From Pseudonocardia broussonetiae (GTDB lineage: Bacteria > Actinomycetota > Actinomycetes > Mycobacteriales > Pseudonocardiaceae), in NCBI RefSeq assembly GCF_013155125.1, contig NZ_CP053564.1, forward strand, positions 627,501 through 691,500: a stretch of DNA of 64,000 bases, given 5' to 3'. The notes beneath the pieces are model-generated. The model was not told the DNA's origin, did not search any database, and saw nothing but the letters and a program-made list of their open reading frames with translations. Each line of letters starts with the position of its first letter. The stretch's first letter is position 1. Both the position numbers and the translations under genes were made by a program. Below are positions 16,035 through 25,115 of this stretch, piece after piece.

Positions 16035-17213
16035 GTGCGCATCGGCCTGCTCACCCGTGAATACCCGCCCGACGTCTACGGGGGGGCCGGGGTCCATGTC
16101 GAGCACCTGGTTCCTGCTCTGCGGTCGCTGGTCGACGTCGATGTCCACTGCTTCGGGGAACCCCGTCCGGAGGCACTCGACACCCACGCGCACCGCGCAC
16201 CCGGCGCGCTGGCGGGCGCCAACCCCGCCCTGCAGACCCTCGGCGTCGACCTGTCGATGGTGGCGGGGCTCGAGGGCGTCGACCTCGCGCACTCCCACAC
16301 CTGGTACGCCAACATGGCCGGGCACCTGGCGAAGATCCTGCACGGCGTGCCGCACGTCGTCACCGCGCACTCGCTGGAGCCGCGCCGGCCGTGGAAGGCC
16401 GAGCAGCTCGGCGGCGGCTACCGGCTCTCGTCCTGGGTGGAGCGCACGTCCTACGAGTACGCCGACGCCGTGATCGCGGTGAGCGCCGGGATGCGCACCG
16501 ACGTGCTCGAGTGCTACCCCGCGCTCGACCCCTCGCGCGTGCACGTCGTCCACAACGGCATCGACACCGACTTCTACCACCCCGACGCCGGGCGCGACGC
16601 CGTCCGCGCGGCGGGCGTCGACCCCGACCGGCCGATCGTCGTCTTCGTCGGGCGGATCACCCGGCAGAAGGGGCTGGGGCACCTCGTCGCGGCCGCGCAC
16701 CACATCGACCCGAGCGCGCAGGTCGTGCTCTGCGCCGGCGCCCCGGACACCCCCGAGATCGCCGAGGAGACCGAGAAGGCCGTCGCCGAGCTCGCGTCCT
16801 CGCGCGGCAACGTCGTGTGGGTCAAGGGCATGCTGCCCACCGCCGACGTGCGGCAGCTGCTCTCCGCGGCCACCGTGTTCGTCTGCCCCTCGGTCTACGA
16901 GCCGCTGGGCATCGTCAACCTCGAGGCGATGGCCTGCGGCACCGCCGTCGTGGCGTCGGACGTGGGCGGGATCCCGGAGGTCGTCGACGACGGCGTCACC
17001 GGCACGCTCGTGCACTTCTCCGACCAGGGTTCCGGCCACGAGCACGAGCAGGAGGCGTTCCGCACCGGCCTGGCCGACGCCGTCAACGCCCTGCTCGCCG
17101 ACCCCGCCCGCGCCGCGGCGATGGGCGCCGCCGGGCGGGAGCGCGCCGTGCGCGAGTTCGCGTGGGAGCAGGCGGCCGAGCGGACCGTGGAGATCTACCG
17201 CGCGCTCGTCTGA
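16035..17213 (+). CDS. glgM: Alpha-maltose-1-phosphate synthase / glycogen synthase (GT4)
   Basis: This 392-residue GT4-family retaining glycosyltransferase begins VRIGLLTREYPPDVYGGAGVHV, the donor-loop start typical of actinobacterial GlgA/GlgM. The C-terminal domain has VGRITRQKG, the E-x7-E motif EPLGIVNLE and GTAVVASDVGGIPEVV. In mycobacteria the orthologous protein was named GlgA but makes maltose-1-phosphate from ADP-glucose and glucose-1-phosphate for GlgE. GTG at 16035 fits the family length; GTG 16026 is 3 codons upstream. The gene ends before a strong hairpin. Confidence 0.93.
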   Translation: MRIGLLTREYPPDVYGGAGVHVEHLVPALRSLVDVDVHCFGEPRPEALDTHAHRAPGALAGANPALQTLGVDLSMVAGLEGVDLAHSHTWYANMAGHLAKILHGVPHVVTAHSLEPRRPWKAEQLGGGYRLSSWVERTSYEYADAVIAVSAGMRTDVLECYPALDPSRVHVVHNGIDTDFYHPDAGRDAVRAAGVDPDRPIVVFVGRITRQKGLGHLVAAAHHIDPSAQVVLCAGAPDTPEIAEETEKAVAELASSRGNVVWVKGMLPTADVRQLLSAATVFVCPSVYEPLGIVNLEAMACGTAVVASDVGGIPEVVDDGVTGTLVHFSDQGSGHEHEQEAFRTGLADAVNALLADPARAAAMGAAGRERAVREFAWEQAAERTVEIYRALV

Positions 17214-17236
17214 GCCGCGCACCCCGCCACAACGAC

Positions 17237-17282
17237 GAACGGCACCCGCCGCGCGGGGTCGCGCGGGGGTGCCGTGCCGTTC
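17237..17282. terminator. Bidirectional hairpin terminator after glgM
   Basis: GGCACCCGCCGCGC (17241-17254) pairs with GCGCGGGGGTGCC (17261-17273) around a 6-nt loop. An alternative outer pairing of GAACGGCAC (17237-17245) with GTGCCGTTC (17274-17282) also exists. It lies between convergent glgM and the DUF3117 gene. Confidence 0.7.
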
Positions 17283-17310
17283 GGCGGGCCGGGACCGGCC
17301 CGCGGTGGCG

Positions 17311-17478
17311 TCAGCCGGATGCGGCCTTGAGGGCGTCGCCGAGGTCGCTGGCCTCTTCGGCCGACATCTCCACGACCAGGCGGCCACCGCCCTCCAGCGG
17401 GACGCGCATGACGATGCCGCGCCCCTCCTTGGTCACCTCCAGGGGACCGTCACCGGTACGGGGCTTCATAGCCGCCAT
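17311..17478 (-). CDS. DUF3117 family small protein
   Basis: This 55-residue protein, MAAMKPRTGDGPLEVTKEG followed by RGIVMRVPLEGGGRLVVEMS and a DLGDALKA tail, matches the nearly invariant actinobacterial DUF3117 family (Rv1211 in mycobacteria, at the same locus). A strong GGAGGA ribosome site lies 6 nt before the ATG at 17478. It is small and acidic, with no membrane segment. The function is unknown. Its near-universal presence next to tag and glgM in this phylum argues that it is a real and probably housekeeping gene. Confidence 0.9.
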   Translation of the reverse strand: MAAMKPRTGDGPLEVTKEGRGIVMRVPLEGGGRLVVEMSAEEASDLGDALKAASG

Positions 17479-17595
17479 CTCGTGCTCCTCCGTCGTCCAG
17501 TTCTGCTCCGGCACCGCCGCGCCGGGGAGAGCGCGGGCCGGGATGCCCGGTACCCATCTTTCCTCATCGGAGGGACAGGGTCGCAACCGGAGCGA

Positions 17596-18168
17596 TCAAT
17601 CGGCACGAGGTTCACGCTGCGGAGCGGCGAGCCAACACTCCGCGACGTGGTCGTCGACCAGTCCGGCCGCCTGCATCAGGGCGTAGCAGGTGGTCGGCCC
17701 GACGAACCGCAGCCCGCGCCGCTTGAGCTCCTTGGCCATCGCGACGGACTCCGGGCTCGTGGCGGGCACGTCGGCGAACGTCGCAGGGGGGACGTGCGAC
17801 GCCGGCGCGAACGACCACAGCAGCTCGTCGAGCGGGGTGTCGAGGTCGAGCACCGCGCGCGCGTTGGCGATCGTCGCCTCGATCTTGAGGCGGTTGCGCA
17901 CGATCCCCGCGTCGGCGAGGAGGCGGGCGACGTCGGCCTCGCCGAACGCGGCCACGGCCGAGGGCTCGAAGCCCGCGAACGCCGCACGGAACGCGGGGCG
18001 CTTGCGCAGGATGACGATCCAGGACAGCCCGGACTGGAAGCCCTCCAGGCTCAGCCGCTCGAACATCGCGGTGACGCCGCGCAGCGGACGGCCCCACTCG
18101 TCGTCGTGGTAGGCGGTGTACTCGGGGGCGGAGCCCGCCCAGGAGCACCGGACCCTAGAGTCCGGCAC
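17596..18168 (-). CDS. tag: DNA-3-methyladenine glycosylase I
   Basis: The 190-residue base-excision enzyme has the Tag pattern: an N-terminal zinc-ligand Cys in VRCSWAG, the His and catalytic-region acid in YTAYHDDEWGRPL, LEGFQSGLSWIVIL, FVGPTTCYALMQAAG, and the C-terminal His/Cys zinc ligands in DDHVAECW. All four zinc-snap residues are present. It removes 3-methyladenine from alkylated DNA. GTG at 18168 lies 14 bp inside the preceding SRPBCC gene, so it is the last gene of the overlapping operon. Alkylation repair is also served by the Ada/AlkA and Ogt genes at the far end of the window. Confidence 0.94.
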   Translation of the reverse strand: MPDSRVRCSWAGSAPEYTAYHDDEWGRPLRGVTAMFERLSLEGFQSGLSWIVILRKRPAFRAAFAGFEPSAVAAFGEADVARLLADAGIVRNRLKIEATIANARAVLDLDTPLDELLWSFAPASHVPPATFADVPATSPESVAMAKELKRRGLRFVGPTTCYALMQAAGLVDDHVAECWLAAPQREPRAD

Positions 18169-18658
18169 CCCGCCCGTCCCGCTCGCGCCGGTACTGCTTC
18201 TCGCACTGCTGCGCCATCTTCCGCAGCGACATCTCGACGCCCGCACGGAACGCCGGGCGCACCAGCGGCCAGCCGGCGCGGCCGAGGGCGCCCAGCGGCA
18301 GGTCGAGCAGCTCGGTCCACAGGAACCGCGCGCGCTCGGGGCCGAGCTCGACGACCTCGAACACGCCGTCGCCCCGCACGACCTTCCCGGTGTGCCGCAC
18401 CACGCAGCGCTTCGGGGGGTCCCACTCGACGATGTCCATCGTGTCGGCGACGCCCAGCGGGCCGATGCCGGTGACGGCGCGCAGCTGCGCCCCCAGCTCG
18501 CGGCCGTCGCCGCCACCGACGACCTCCACGCGCGTGCCGAGCATCCAGTCGCCCTGCCCCGGCCAGTCGGTGACCGTGCGCCAGACGGCCTCGGCGGGGG
18601 CGTTGACGTCGACGGGGACGGTCAGCTCGACCCACTGGGGATGAGCGCTGCTGGTCAT
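18155..18658 (-). CDS. SRPBCC family protein
   Basis: The 167-residue START/Bet v1-like protein shows the family start VELTVPVDVNAPAEAVWRTVTDWPGQGDWMLGTRV and the later DIVEWDPPKRCVVRHTGKVVRGDG and FLWTELLDLPLG strands. The fold makes a hydrophobic ligand cavity. Catalysis or binding partners are unknown. It overlaps the DivIVA-like gene upstream by ATGA and tag downstream by 14 bp, so it is translated as part of the same unit. No signal peptide is present. Confidence 0.88.
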   Translation of the reverse strand: MTSSAHPQWVELTVPVDVNAPAEAVWRTVTDWPGQGDWMLGTRVEVVGGGDGRELGAQLRAVTGIGPLGVADTMDIVEWDPPKRCVVRHTGKVVRGDGVFEVVELGPERARFLWTELLDLPLGALGRAGWPLVRPAFRAGVEMSLRKMAQQCEKQYRRERDGRGAGL

Positions 18659-19005
18659 GACGCCGATCCTCCCAGGCCCCGCTCGTCGGCGCTCGCGACG
18701 CCCGCCTCGAGCTCGGCGATCCGGCCCAGCAGTCCGTCGCGCTCGGCGCCGACGCGGTCGAGCTCCTCGGCGAGGCGGTCGAGCACCCAGTCGACCTCGG
18801 TCATCCGGTAGCCGCGCACGGCCTGGGGGAACCGCAGCTCGCGGACGTGCTCACCGGCGATCTCGCCCGACGGGAGGCGCGTGGGCGTGGCGTCGGGCGC
18901 GAGCGGCGCCAGCTCCTCGCCGCGGCCGAAGACCAGCGCCGCGACCCCGAAGAACGCCGCCGCGACGAGCACGACGACGAACAGGTAGATCAGCGCGGTC
19001 CCCAC
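18655..19005 (-). CDS. DivIVA-domain membrane protein (Rv1209-like)
   Basis: This 116-residue protein has one N-terminal membrane helix (VGTALIYLFVVVLVAAAFFG, then VAALVFGRG). A short linker leads to the DivIVA-like motif VRELRFPQAVRGYRMTEVDWVLDRLAEELDRV and a coiled-coil end. The FPxAxRGYxxxxVD pattern is the DivI1A-type repeat. GTG at 19005 lies within the gpgS 3' end (16-bp overlap), and this start gives the same N-terminus as the mycobacterial homologue. It probably sits on the inner membrane near growth or division sites; that role is inferred from the domain. Confidence 0.88.
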   Translation of the reverse strand: MGTALIYLFVVVLVAAAFFGVAALVFGRGEELAPLAPDATPTRLPSGEIAGEHVRELRFPQAVRGYRMTEVDWVLDRLAEELDRVGAERDGLLGRIAELEAGVASADERGLGGSAS

Positions 19006-19949
19006 CCGGTGATGGAACCACGGGACCCCGACACCGTGGCCATCGGCGGCCGTTCCGCGACCGGCGCGTCGGAGGTCGTGGGCAGCCACTCGCCGCCCAC
19101 CTGGACGAACTGGGTGAGCGACCCTCCGGGGTCGGCCAGCCCGCTGCGCGACAGCGCCGCCGCCACGATCTGGCGCGACATCACCCCGAGCTGCAGCAGC
19201 GACCGGTTGCGGTGCTTGCGCACGCCGAGGTTGACCTGCGCGAGCGCGTCGAGGCCCAGGCGCGCGTGCGTGTCGAGCAGCAGCCCGATCTCGACGCCGT
19301 ACCCGGTGGCGAACGGCACCGCCTCCAGCAGCGCGCGCGTGGCGGCGTACTCGCCGCCCAGGGGCTGCACGATCCCGGCGAGCTCCGGGCGCAGCGCGGC
19401 CAGCAGCGGCCGGGCGACCAGCTCGGTGACGCGCCCGCCGCCGGTGTCGCTGTCGGTGGTCTCCACGCGCAGCGGGCGCCGGTAGAAGCCCTTGACCAGC
19501 GCCACCCCCTGCTCGGCGAGCAGCGGGCCGAGCAGCGCGGGCACGAAGCCCGGGTCGAAGTCGACGAGGTCGGAGTCGAGGAAGCAGATCACGTCGCCGC
19601 TGGTGGCGGCGAGCGAGCGCCACAGCACCTCGCCCTTGCCCGGCAGCGGCTGCAGGTCGGGCAGCACGTCGGAGCGGTGCACGACGCGGGCGCCCGCGGC
19701 CGTCGCCCGTTCGACGGTGCGGTCGGTCGACCCGGAGTCGACGACGACCAGCTCGTCCACCAGCGGCGCGGGGCCGGTCGTGAGCGGGAGGATGGCGGTG
19801 ACGATGGCGCCGACCGTGTCCTCCTCGTCGAGCGCGGGGAGCACGACCGACACGCGGCGTCCGGCCTTGCGGGCCACCAGCCCGTCGACCGTCCACTCGG
19901 GTTCCTGCCAGGTGCGGCGGACGAACCAGGTCTCGGTGCTGGGTTGCAC
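18990..19949 (-). CDS. gpgS: Glucosyl-3-phosphoglycerate synthase
   Basis: The 319-residue GT81-type enzyme transfers glucose from an NDP-glucose to 3-phosphoglycerate. This is the first step toward glucosylglycerate and, in mycobacteria, methylglucose lipopolysaccharide. Motifs seen are VSVVLPALDEEDTVG (nucleotide-sugar fold), VVDSGSTDRTVE, the DSD metal motif in CFLDSDLVDFDP, GKGEVLWRSL and LGGEYAATRALLEAVPFATGYGVE. GTG at 19949 has AGGAGA 6 nt upstream. It follows folP2 by 11 bp, the conserved pair seen in Mycobacterium. Confidence 0.95.
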   Translation of the reverse strand: MQPSTETWFVRRTWQEPEWTVDGLVARKAGRRVSVVLPALDEEDTVGAIVTAILPLTTGPAPLVDELVVVDSGSTDRTVERATAAGARVVHRSDVLPDLQPLPGKGEVLWRSLAATSGDVICFLDSDLVDFDPGFVPALLGPLLAEQGVALVKGFYRRPLRVETTDSDTGGGRVTELVARPLLAALRPELAGIVQPLGGEYAATRALLEAVPFATGYGVEIGLLLDTHARLGLDALAQVNLGVRKHRNRSLLQLGVMSRQIVAAALSRSGLADPGGSLTQFVQVGGEWLPTTSDAPVAERPPMATVSGSRGSITGWGPR

Positions 19950-19960
19950 GGGTTCTCCTG

Positions 19961-20821
19961 CTAGGCGAGAGCGCGGACGGTACGGACCGGAGTCCGGGTA
20001 CCCGCTATCGCCGCGACCATGTCCACCGTACGGCGCGTCGCGGCCACCTCGTGGGCGCGGAAGACCCGGCAGCCCGCCGCCGCGGCGAGCGTGGTGGCCG
20101 CGAGCGTGCCCTCGAGGCGCTCGTGCAGCTCCACGCCGAGGGTCTCCCCCACGAAGTCCTTGTTCGACAGCGCCATCAGCACCGGCCAGCCGGTGGCCAC
20201 GAGCTCGTCGACGCGGCGCAGCAGCGTGAGGCCGTGGAAGGTGTTCTTGCCGAAGTCGTGCGTGGGGTCGACGAGGATCCCCTCGCGCGGCACGCCGAGC
20301 GCGACGAGCCGCTCGGCCTGCCCGACGACGTCGGCGAGCACGTCGGCGACGACGTCGGCGTAGCGCACGCGGTGCGGGCGCCGGCGCGGCACCGCTCCCC
20401 CGGTGTGCGAGCAGACGATCCCGGCCCCGGTGCCCGCTGCGACCTCCCCCAGCGTCGGGTCGGCGCCCGCCCAGGTGTCGTTGAGCAGGTCGGCGCCCTC
20501 GGCCACCGCCAGCTTGCCGACCTCGCCGCGCCAGGTGTCGACGCTGATGACGACGTCGGGGTGGCGGTCGCGGACGGCCGCGACGAACGGGACCACGCGC
20601 CGGACCTCCTCCGCCGCGTCGACCTCGTCGCCCGGGCCGGCCTTGACCCCGCCGATGTCGACGATGTCGGCGCCCTCGGCCACCGCCGCGTCGACCTTCG
20701 CCATCGCGGCGGCGTCGGAGAACGTGGCGCCGCGGTCGTAGAAGGAGTCGGGGGTGCGGTTGACGATGGCCATCACGAGCGCCCGGTCCTGGGCGGGCTC
20801 GCGCGTGCCGAAGCGGATCAC
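19961..20821 (-). CDS. folP2: FolP2-type dihydropteroate synthase homologue
   Basis: This 286-residue TIM-barrel protein shows AIVNRTPDSFYDRG, DIGGVKAGPG, SVDTWRGEVGKLAVAEGADLLNDTW and DPTHDFGKNTFHG. The last segment replaces the pterin-site consensus DPGIGFGKT. Ile-Gly to His-Asp changes and the bulkier loop argue against normal DHPS activity. The Mtb FolP2 paralogue, encoded beside gpgS, is reported to lack it. A role in methylglucose polysaccharide metabolism is suggested by linkage only. GTG at 20821 overlaps the upstream gene by GTGA. Confidence 0.92.
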   Translation of the reverse strand: MIRFGTREPAQDRALVMAIVNRTPDSFYDRGATFSDAAAMAKVDAAVAEGADIVDIGGVKAGPGDEVDAAEEVRRVVPFVAAVRDRHPDVVISVDTWRGEVGKLAVAEGADLLNDTWAGADPTLGEVAAGTGAGIVCSHTGGAVPRRRPHRVRYADVVADVLADVVGQAERLVALGVPREGILVDPTHDFGKNTFHGLTLLRRVDELVATGWPVLMALSNKDFVGETLGVELHERLEGTLAATTLAAAAGCRVFRAHEVAATRRTVDMVAAIAGTRTPVRTVRALA

Positions 20822-21366
20822 GTCCCGATGGTGGCACGCCCGCAGGCGTCGAGCGCGGCGGCGACGTCGGTGGTGACGACGAGCCGGGCGAGGGCGTCGG
20901 GGGTGACGAAGCCGCGCTCGCCCAGACCGCGGACCCAGTCGAGCAGGCCCGTCCAGTGCCCGTCCGGGTCGAGCAGGACGACGGGCTTGGCGTGCATCCC
21001 GAGGTAGCCCGCGGTCCACACCTCGAACAGCTCCTCGCAGGTGCCCAGCCCGCCGGGCAGCGCGAGGAAGGCGTCGGCGTGGGCCTCCATGAGCGCCTTG
21101 CGCTCGCGCATGGTGTCGGTGACCAGCAGCTCGTCGGACTCGTGGTCGGCCCACTCGCGCTCGACCATCGAGCGCGGGATGACCCCGGTCGTCCGGGCCC
21201 CGCCCGCGCGGGCCGCCCGGGCGACCGCGCCCATCATCGACCGCAGCCCGCCGCCGCTGACCAGCTCCCAGCCGCGCGCGGCGATCCCCGCGCCGACCTC
21301 GGCGGCGAGGGCGGGGTAGTGCGGCGCGATCGTCTCGATCGACGCGCAGTAGACGCACACCTTCAT
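20818..21366 (-). CDS. LOG-family protein (TIGR00730, cytokinin riboside phosphohydrolase-like), short
   Basis: This 182-residue protein begins MKVCVYCASIETIAPHYPALA and has the family motif LPGGLGTCEELFEVW (PGGxGTxxE) and the active-site Arg/Lys in MRERKALM. LOG proteins split nucleoside 5'-monophosphates to a free base and ribose-5-phosphate; the mycobacterial homologue Rv1205 makes cytokinins. The glycine loop reads SGGGLRSMMG. It starts 2 nt after the stop of a second LOG gene and overlaps folP2 at its end. Confidence 0.92.
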   Translation of the reverse strand: MKVCVYCASIETIAPHYPALAAEVGAGIAARGWELVSGGGLRSMMGAVARAARAGGARTTGVIPRSMVEREWADHESDELLVTDTMRERKALMEAHADAFLALPGGLGTCEELFEVWTAGYLGMHAKPVVLLDPDGHWTGLLDWVRGLGERGFVTPDALARLVVTTDVAAALDACGRATIGT

Positions 21367-21368
21367 GG

Positions 21369-22133
<765 letters not shown>

Positions 22134-22170
22134 GGGTCCCAGGGTAGTGATCGGCTCAGCTCGGGCTGTG

Positions 22171-23232
22171 TCAGGACAGGAAGCGGCGGAGTACGTCCAC
22201 GGCCTCGGTGATCTGCCGGGTGTCGACGTGCTCCTCGCGGGTGTGGGCGAGGTTCGGGTCGCCGGGGCCGTAGTTGAGCGCCGGGATGCCCAGCGCGGCG
22301 AAGCGCGACACGTCGGTCCAGCCGTACTTGGCGCTCGGCGCGGCGCCGGTCGCGGCCACGAACTCGGCCGCCGCGGGAGCCGTGAGCCCGGGCAGCGCGC
22401 CGGGTGAGAGGTCGGTGAGCGCCAGGTCGAAGCCGTCGAACACCTCGCGGACGTGCCGCTCGGCGGCCGCGGCGTCGCGGTCGGGGGCGAAGCGGAAGTT
22501 GACGGTGACGACGCACTCGTCGGGCACGACGTTGCCGGCCACCCCGCCGGCGATCCGCACCGCCTGCAGGCCCTCGCGGTAGACGCAGCCGTCGATGTCG
22601 ACGTCGCGCGCGGTGTAGGCGGCCAGGCGCTGCAGCACCGGCGTGGCCGCGTGGATGGCGTTGTCGCCCAGCCACGAGCGGGCGGAGTGGGCCCGGTGCC
22701 CGCGCGTCGTGATCTCCGCCCGGAGCGTGCCCTGGCAGCCCGCCTCGACGCCGGCGTTCGTCGGCTCACCGAGGATGGCGAGGTCGGCGACGAGCCAGTC
22801 GCGGTGGTCGCGCTCGATGCGCCCGAGCCCGTTGCGCTCGGCCTCGACCTCCTCGCAGTCGTAGAAGACGAAGGTGACGTCGTGGCGCGGCTGCGCGACG
22901 GCGGCCGCGAGGTGCGCGATCGTCGCCACGCCGGCCTTCATGTCCGACGTACCGCAGCCGTGCAGCAGGTGCCCCTCCCGCCGGCTCGGCAGGTTGTCGG
23001 CGATGGGCACGGTGTCGAGGTGCCCGGCCAGCAGCACCCGGTGCTCCCGCCCCAGCCGCGTCCGCGCGAGCACGGCGTCGCCGGAGCGGAGGACCTCCAG
23101 GTGCGGCGCCTGCTCCCCCAGCGCGGCCTGCACCGCGTCCGCCAGCCCGGCCTCGTCCCCGGACACGCTGGGGGTGTCGACGAGGGCGGCGCAGAGGTCG
23201 ACGGGGTCGGCGAGGAGGTCGAGGCGGGTCAC
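22171..23232 (-). CDS. dapE: Succinyl-diaminopimelate desuccinylase
   Basis: The 353-residue M20 metallopeptidase-family enzyme has [15 protein letters not shown] (metal His and base Asp), [13 protein letters not shown] (bridging Asp), [17 protein letters not shown] (catalytic Glu pair) and [16 protein letters not shown]. The C-terminal metal His falls in a [17 protein letters not shown] motif. It releases succinate to give LL-diaminopimelate for lysine and peptidoglycan. The size matches mycobacterial DapE (about 354). GTG at 23232 is chosen. It is divergent from the XRE/dapD side. Confidence 0.95.
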   Translation of the reverse strand: MTRLDLLADPVDLCAALVDTPSVSGDEAGLADAVQAALGEQAPHLEVLRSGDAVLARTRLGREHRVLLAGHLDTVPIADNLPSRREGHLLHGCGTSDMKAGVATIAHLAAAVAQPRHDVTFVFYDCEEVEAERNGLGRIERDHRDWLVADLAILGEPTNAGVEAGCQGTLRAEITTRGHRAHSARSWLGDNAIHAATPVLQRLAAYTARDVDIDGCVYREGLQAVRIAGGVAGNVVPDECVVTVNFRFAPDRDAAAAERHVREVFDGFDLALTDLSPGALPGLTAPAAAEFVAATGAAPSAKYGWTDVSRFAALGIPALNYGPGDPNLAHTREEHVDTRQITEAVDVLRRFLS

Positions 23233-23400
23233 GGGGCGACGGTACCGCCGGTCCGATCCGTGCCCGGGCCGCGACCCACGACCACCGGCCCGGCGCATCC
23301 CGGGTGACCCGGGTCGTCCCGGCCGGGAGCGCACCCGGATCACGTCCGCAGCGGTACCCGCCGATGCCCGCCCGGTCCGACGGAGCCCGCCCCTGCTCCT

Positions 23401-23472
23401 CCCCTTTGCTCTGAGTACGGATACGCACCGCTTCGGAGGCGCTGGTGCGTATCGGTGTCCAGAGCAAAGGGG
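23401..23472. repeat. 72-nt imperfect inverted repeat in the dapE/XRE intergenic region
   Basis: Arms at 23401-23429 and 23444-23472 match at 25 of 29 positions around a 14-nt loop. The outer parts CCCCTTTGCTCTG and the inner GATACGCACC are perfect. The 382-bp region 23233-23614 holds this structure, two DnaA-box matches and no gene. The hairpin could be a terminator, an mRNA structure or a mobile palindromic repeat. Confidence 0.6.
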
Positions 23473-23512
23473 GCCCGAGGGAAGGGGCTGGGCGGTGGGC
23501 CGGTGGGGCGGG

Positions 23513-23561
23513 TTGTCCACAGGGAGGTCCCGTCGCCACCCTCCGGGCCGGGTTGTCCACA
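23513..23561 (+). promoter_or_regulatory. Two perfect actinobacterial DnaA boxes
   Basis: TTGTCCACA occurs at 23513-23521 and 23553-23561, same orientation, 40 bp apart, each within CGGGTTGTCCACAG. This is the preferred DnaA box of high-GC Actinobacteria such as Streptomyces. No dnaA/dnaN genes are nearby, so this is not oriC. It may be a DnaA-regulated promoter for the downstream XRE gene or a titration site. Confidence 0.45.
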
Positions 23562-23614
23562 GCGCCGGCCGGCCTGGGCGTCGCCGGACCTGACCCGCAG
23601 GCAGCATCGACGCC

Positions 23615-24112
23615 ATGGGCACATCTCCGGGCGACTTCGACGTCGTCGGCCTGGTCCGCGCGGCACGGCGGCGTGCGGACTGCTCGCAGCGCGAGCTGGC
23701 CGAGCGGGCCGGCGTGTCGCACTCGACGGTCGCGCGGATCGAGGCCGGCAGGCTCCTCCCGAGCCTGTCGACGCTGCGAGCCGTGCTGGCAGCGGCGGAC
23801 GTGGCCCTGGTGGCGGTCGACCGCGAGGGACGACTGCTGAGTCCCATGCAGGAGGACCGCGACGACCTGCGCGACGGGGCCGAGCGGCGCTACCCCTCGC
23901 ACCTGGACGTCGTGCTGGACCCGGTCGACGGCGACTGGTGGGGCGACCGGTACGGCCTGAGCCGGCCGCCGGAGACCTTCCACCGGGACCGCCGCCGGCG
24001 CGACGCGCAACGCGCGCGATCGCGGTGGGAGGTACGGGTCGCGCAGACCCGCCACCTGCCGCCGCCGGCGACCGCGCGGGAGTGGCTGCGCCGGTACCCG
24101 GACTCGTACTGA
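23615..24112 (+). CDS. XRE-family HTH protein
   Basis: The 165-residue protein has an N-terminal HTH_3 domain (about residues 8-62: [56 protein letters not shown]). The C-terminal part is Arg-rich and unrecognised: [27 protein letters not shown] and [10 protein letters not shown]. That tail recurs in actinobacterial HTH proteins of unknown role. No toxin gene lies next to it. It is preceded by two DnaA boxes and a long inverted repeat and followed 23 bp later by dapD, so it may be cotranscribed with dapD. Confidence 0.85.
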   Translation: MGTSPGDFDVVGLVRAARRRADCSQRELAERAGVSHSTVARIEAGRLLPSLSTLRAVLAAADVALVAVDREGRLLSPMQEDRDDLRDGAERRYPSHLDVVLDPVDGDWWGDRYGLSRPPETFHRDRRRRDAQRARSRWEVRVAQTRHLPPPATAREWLRRYPDSY

Positions 24113-24135
24113 CCGGCACGGGATACCGTCGGGCC

Positions 24136-25071
24136 GTGAGCACCGCACCGCGCCGCGAGGGCGCTTCCGGCACCGGCCTGGCCACCGTCACCGCCGACGG
24201 GACGGTCCTCGACACCTGGTACCCGGCCCCCGCGCTCGGGCCGGACGCCCCCGACGTGATGTCCGACCTCGAGCCGCTCGCCGGGGCCGACGGGGGCCGC
24301 GACGTGTCCACCGTCGTCGTCCGCACCGAGATCTCGTCGCTGGCCGACCCGCCCGTCGACGCCCACGACGCCTACCTGCGGCTGCACCTGCTGAGCCACC
24401 GGATCGTCGCGCCGCACGAGGTCAACCTCGACGGCCTGTTCGGGCTGCTCGCCAACGTCGTCTGGACGAACTACGGGCCTTGCGCGGTCACCGGCTTCGA
24501 GCTCACCCGCGCCCGGCTCAAGGCGCGCGGGCCGGTCACGGTGTTCGGCGTCGACAAGTTCCCGCGGATGGTCGACTACGTGCTCCCCACCGGCGTCCGC
24601 ATCGCCGACGCCGACCGCGTCCGGCTGGGTGCGCACCTGGCCGAGGGCACCACGGTCATGCACGAGGGCTTCGTCAACTTCAACGCCGGCACGCTGGGCG
24701 CGTCGATGGTGGAGGGCCGCATCTCGGCCGGGGTGGTCGTCGGCGACGGCTCCGACCTGGGTGGCAGCGCCTCGGTGATGGGCACGCTGTCGGGCGGGGG
24801 CAAGGAGGTCATCTCGGTGGGCCGCCGCTGCCTGATCGGCGCGAACGCGGGCATCGGCATCTCGCTGGGCGACGACTGCGTGGTCGAGGCGGGCCTCTAC
24901 GTCACCGCGGGCACGAAGGTCGTGCTGCCCGACGGCACCACCGCCGCCGCCCGCACGCTGTCGGGCCGCGACGGGCTGCTGCTGCGCCGCAACTCCGTGA
25001 CCGGCGCGGTCGAGGTGCTCCCCCGCACCGGCGACGGCATCGCCCTCAACGCGGATCTCCACAAGAACTGA
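24136..25071 (+). CDS. dapD: Tetrahydrodipicolinate N-succinyltransferase (actinobacterial type)
   Basis: This 311-residue trimeric left-handed beta-helix enzyme transfers succinyl from succinyl-CoA to tetrahydrodipicolinate. The actinobacterial form is recognised by [105 protein letters not shown] and a C-terminal LHKN. GTG at 24136 gives nearly the Mtb length (317). Together with dapE and dapC in this window it covers three consecutive steps of the succinylase pathway. Confidence 0.95.
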   Translation: MSTAPRREGASGTGLATVTADGTVLDTWYPAPALGPDAPDVMSDLEPLAGADGGRDVSTVVVRTEISSLADPPVDAHDAYLRLHLLSHRIVAPHEVNLDGLFGLLANVVWTNYGPCAVTGFELTRARLKARGPVTVFGVDKFPRMVDYVLPTGVRIADADRVRLGAHLAEGTTVMHEGFVNFNAGTLGASMVEGRISAGVVVGDGSDLGGSASVMGTLSGGGKEVISVGRRCLIGANAGIGISLGDDCVVEAGLYVTAGTKVVLPDGTTAAARTLSGRDGLLLRRNSVTGAVEVLPRTGDGIALNADLHKN

Positions 25072-25115
25072 TCTCCGCGACGGGCCGGCTCCGCCGGGAA
25101 CTAGGCTGCTCGGTC

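Noticed and set aside
23513..23561. Chromosomal origin of replication
   Set aside because: Only two DnaA boxes are seen, and dnaA, dnaN, recF or gyrB genes are absent. A regulatory or titration role is more likely.
22171..23847. N-terminal extension of dapE to a much longer protein
   Set aside because: The extension runs through the intergenic repeat and DnaA boxes and into the XRE gene on the other strand, and has no DapE homology. The GTG at 23232 gives the family length.
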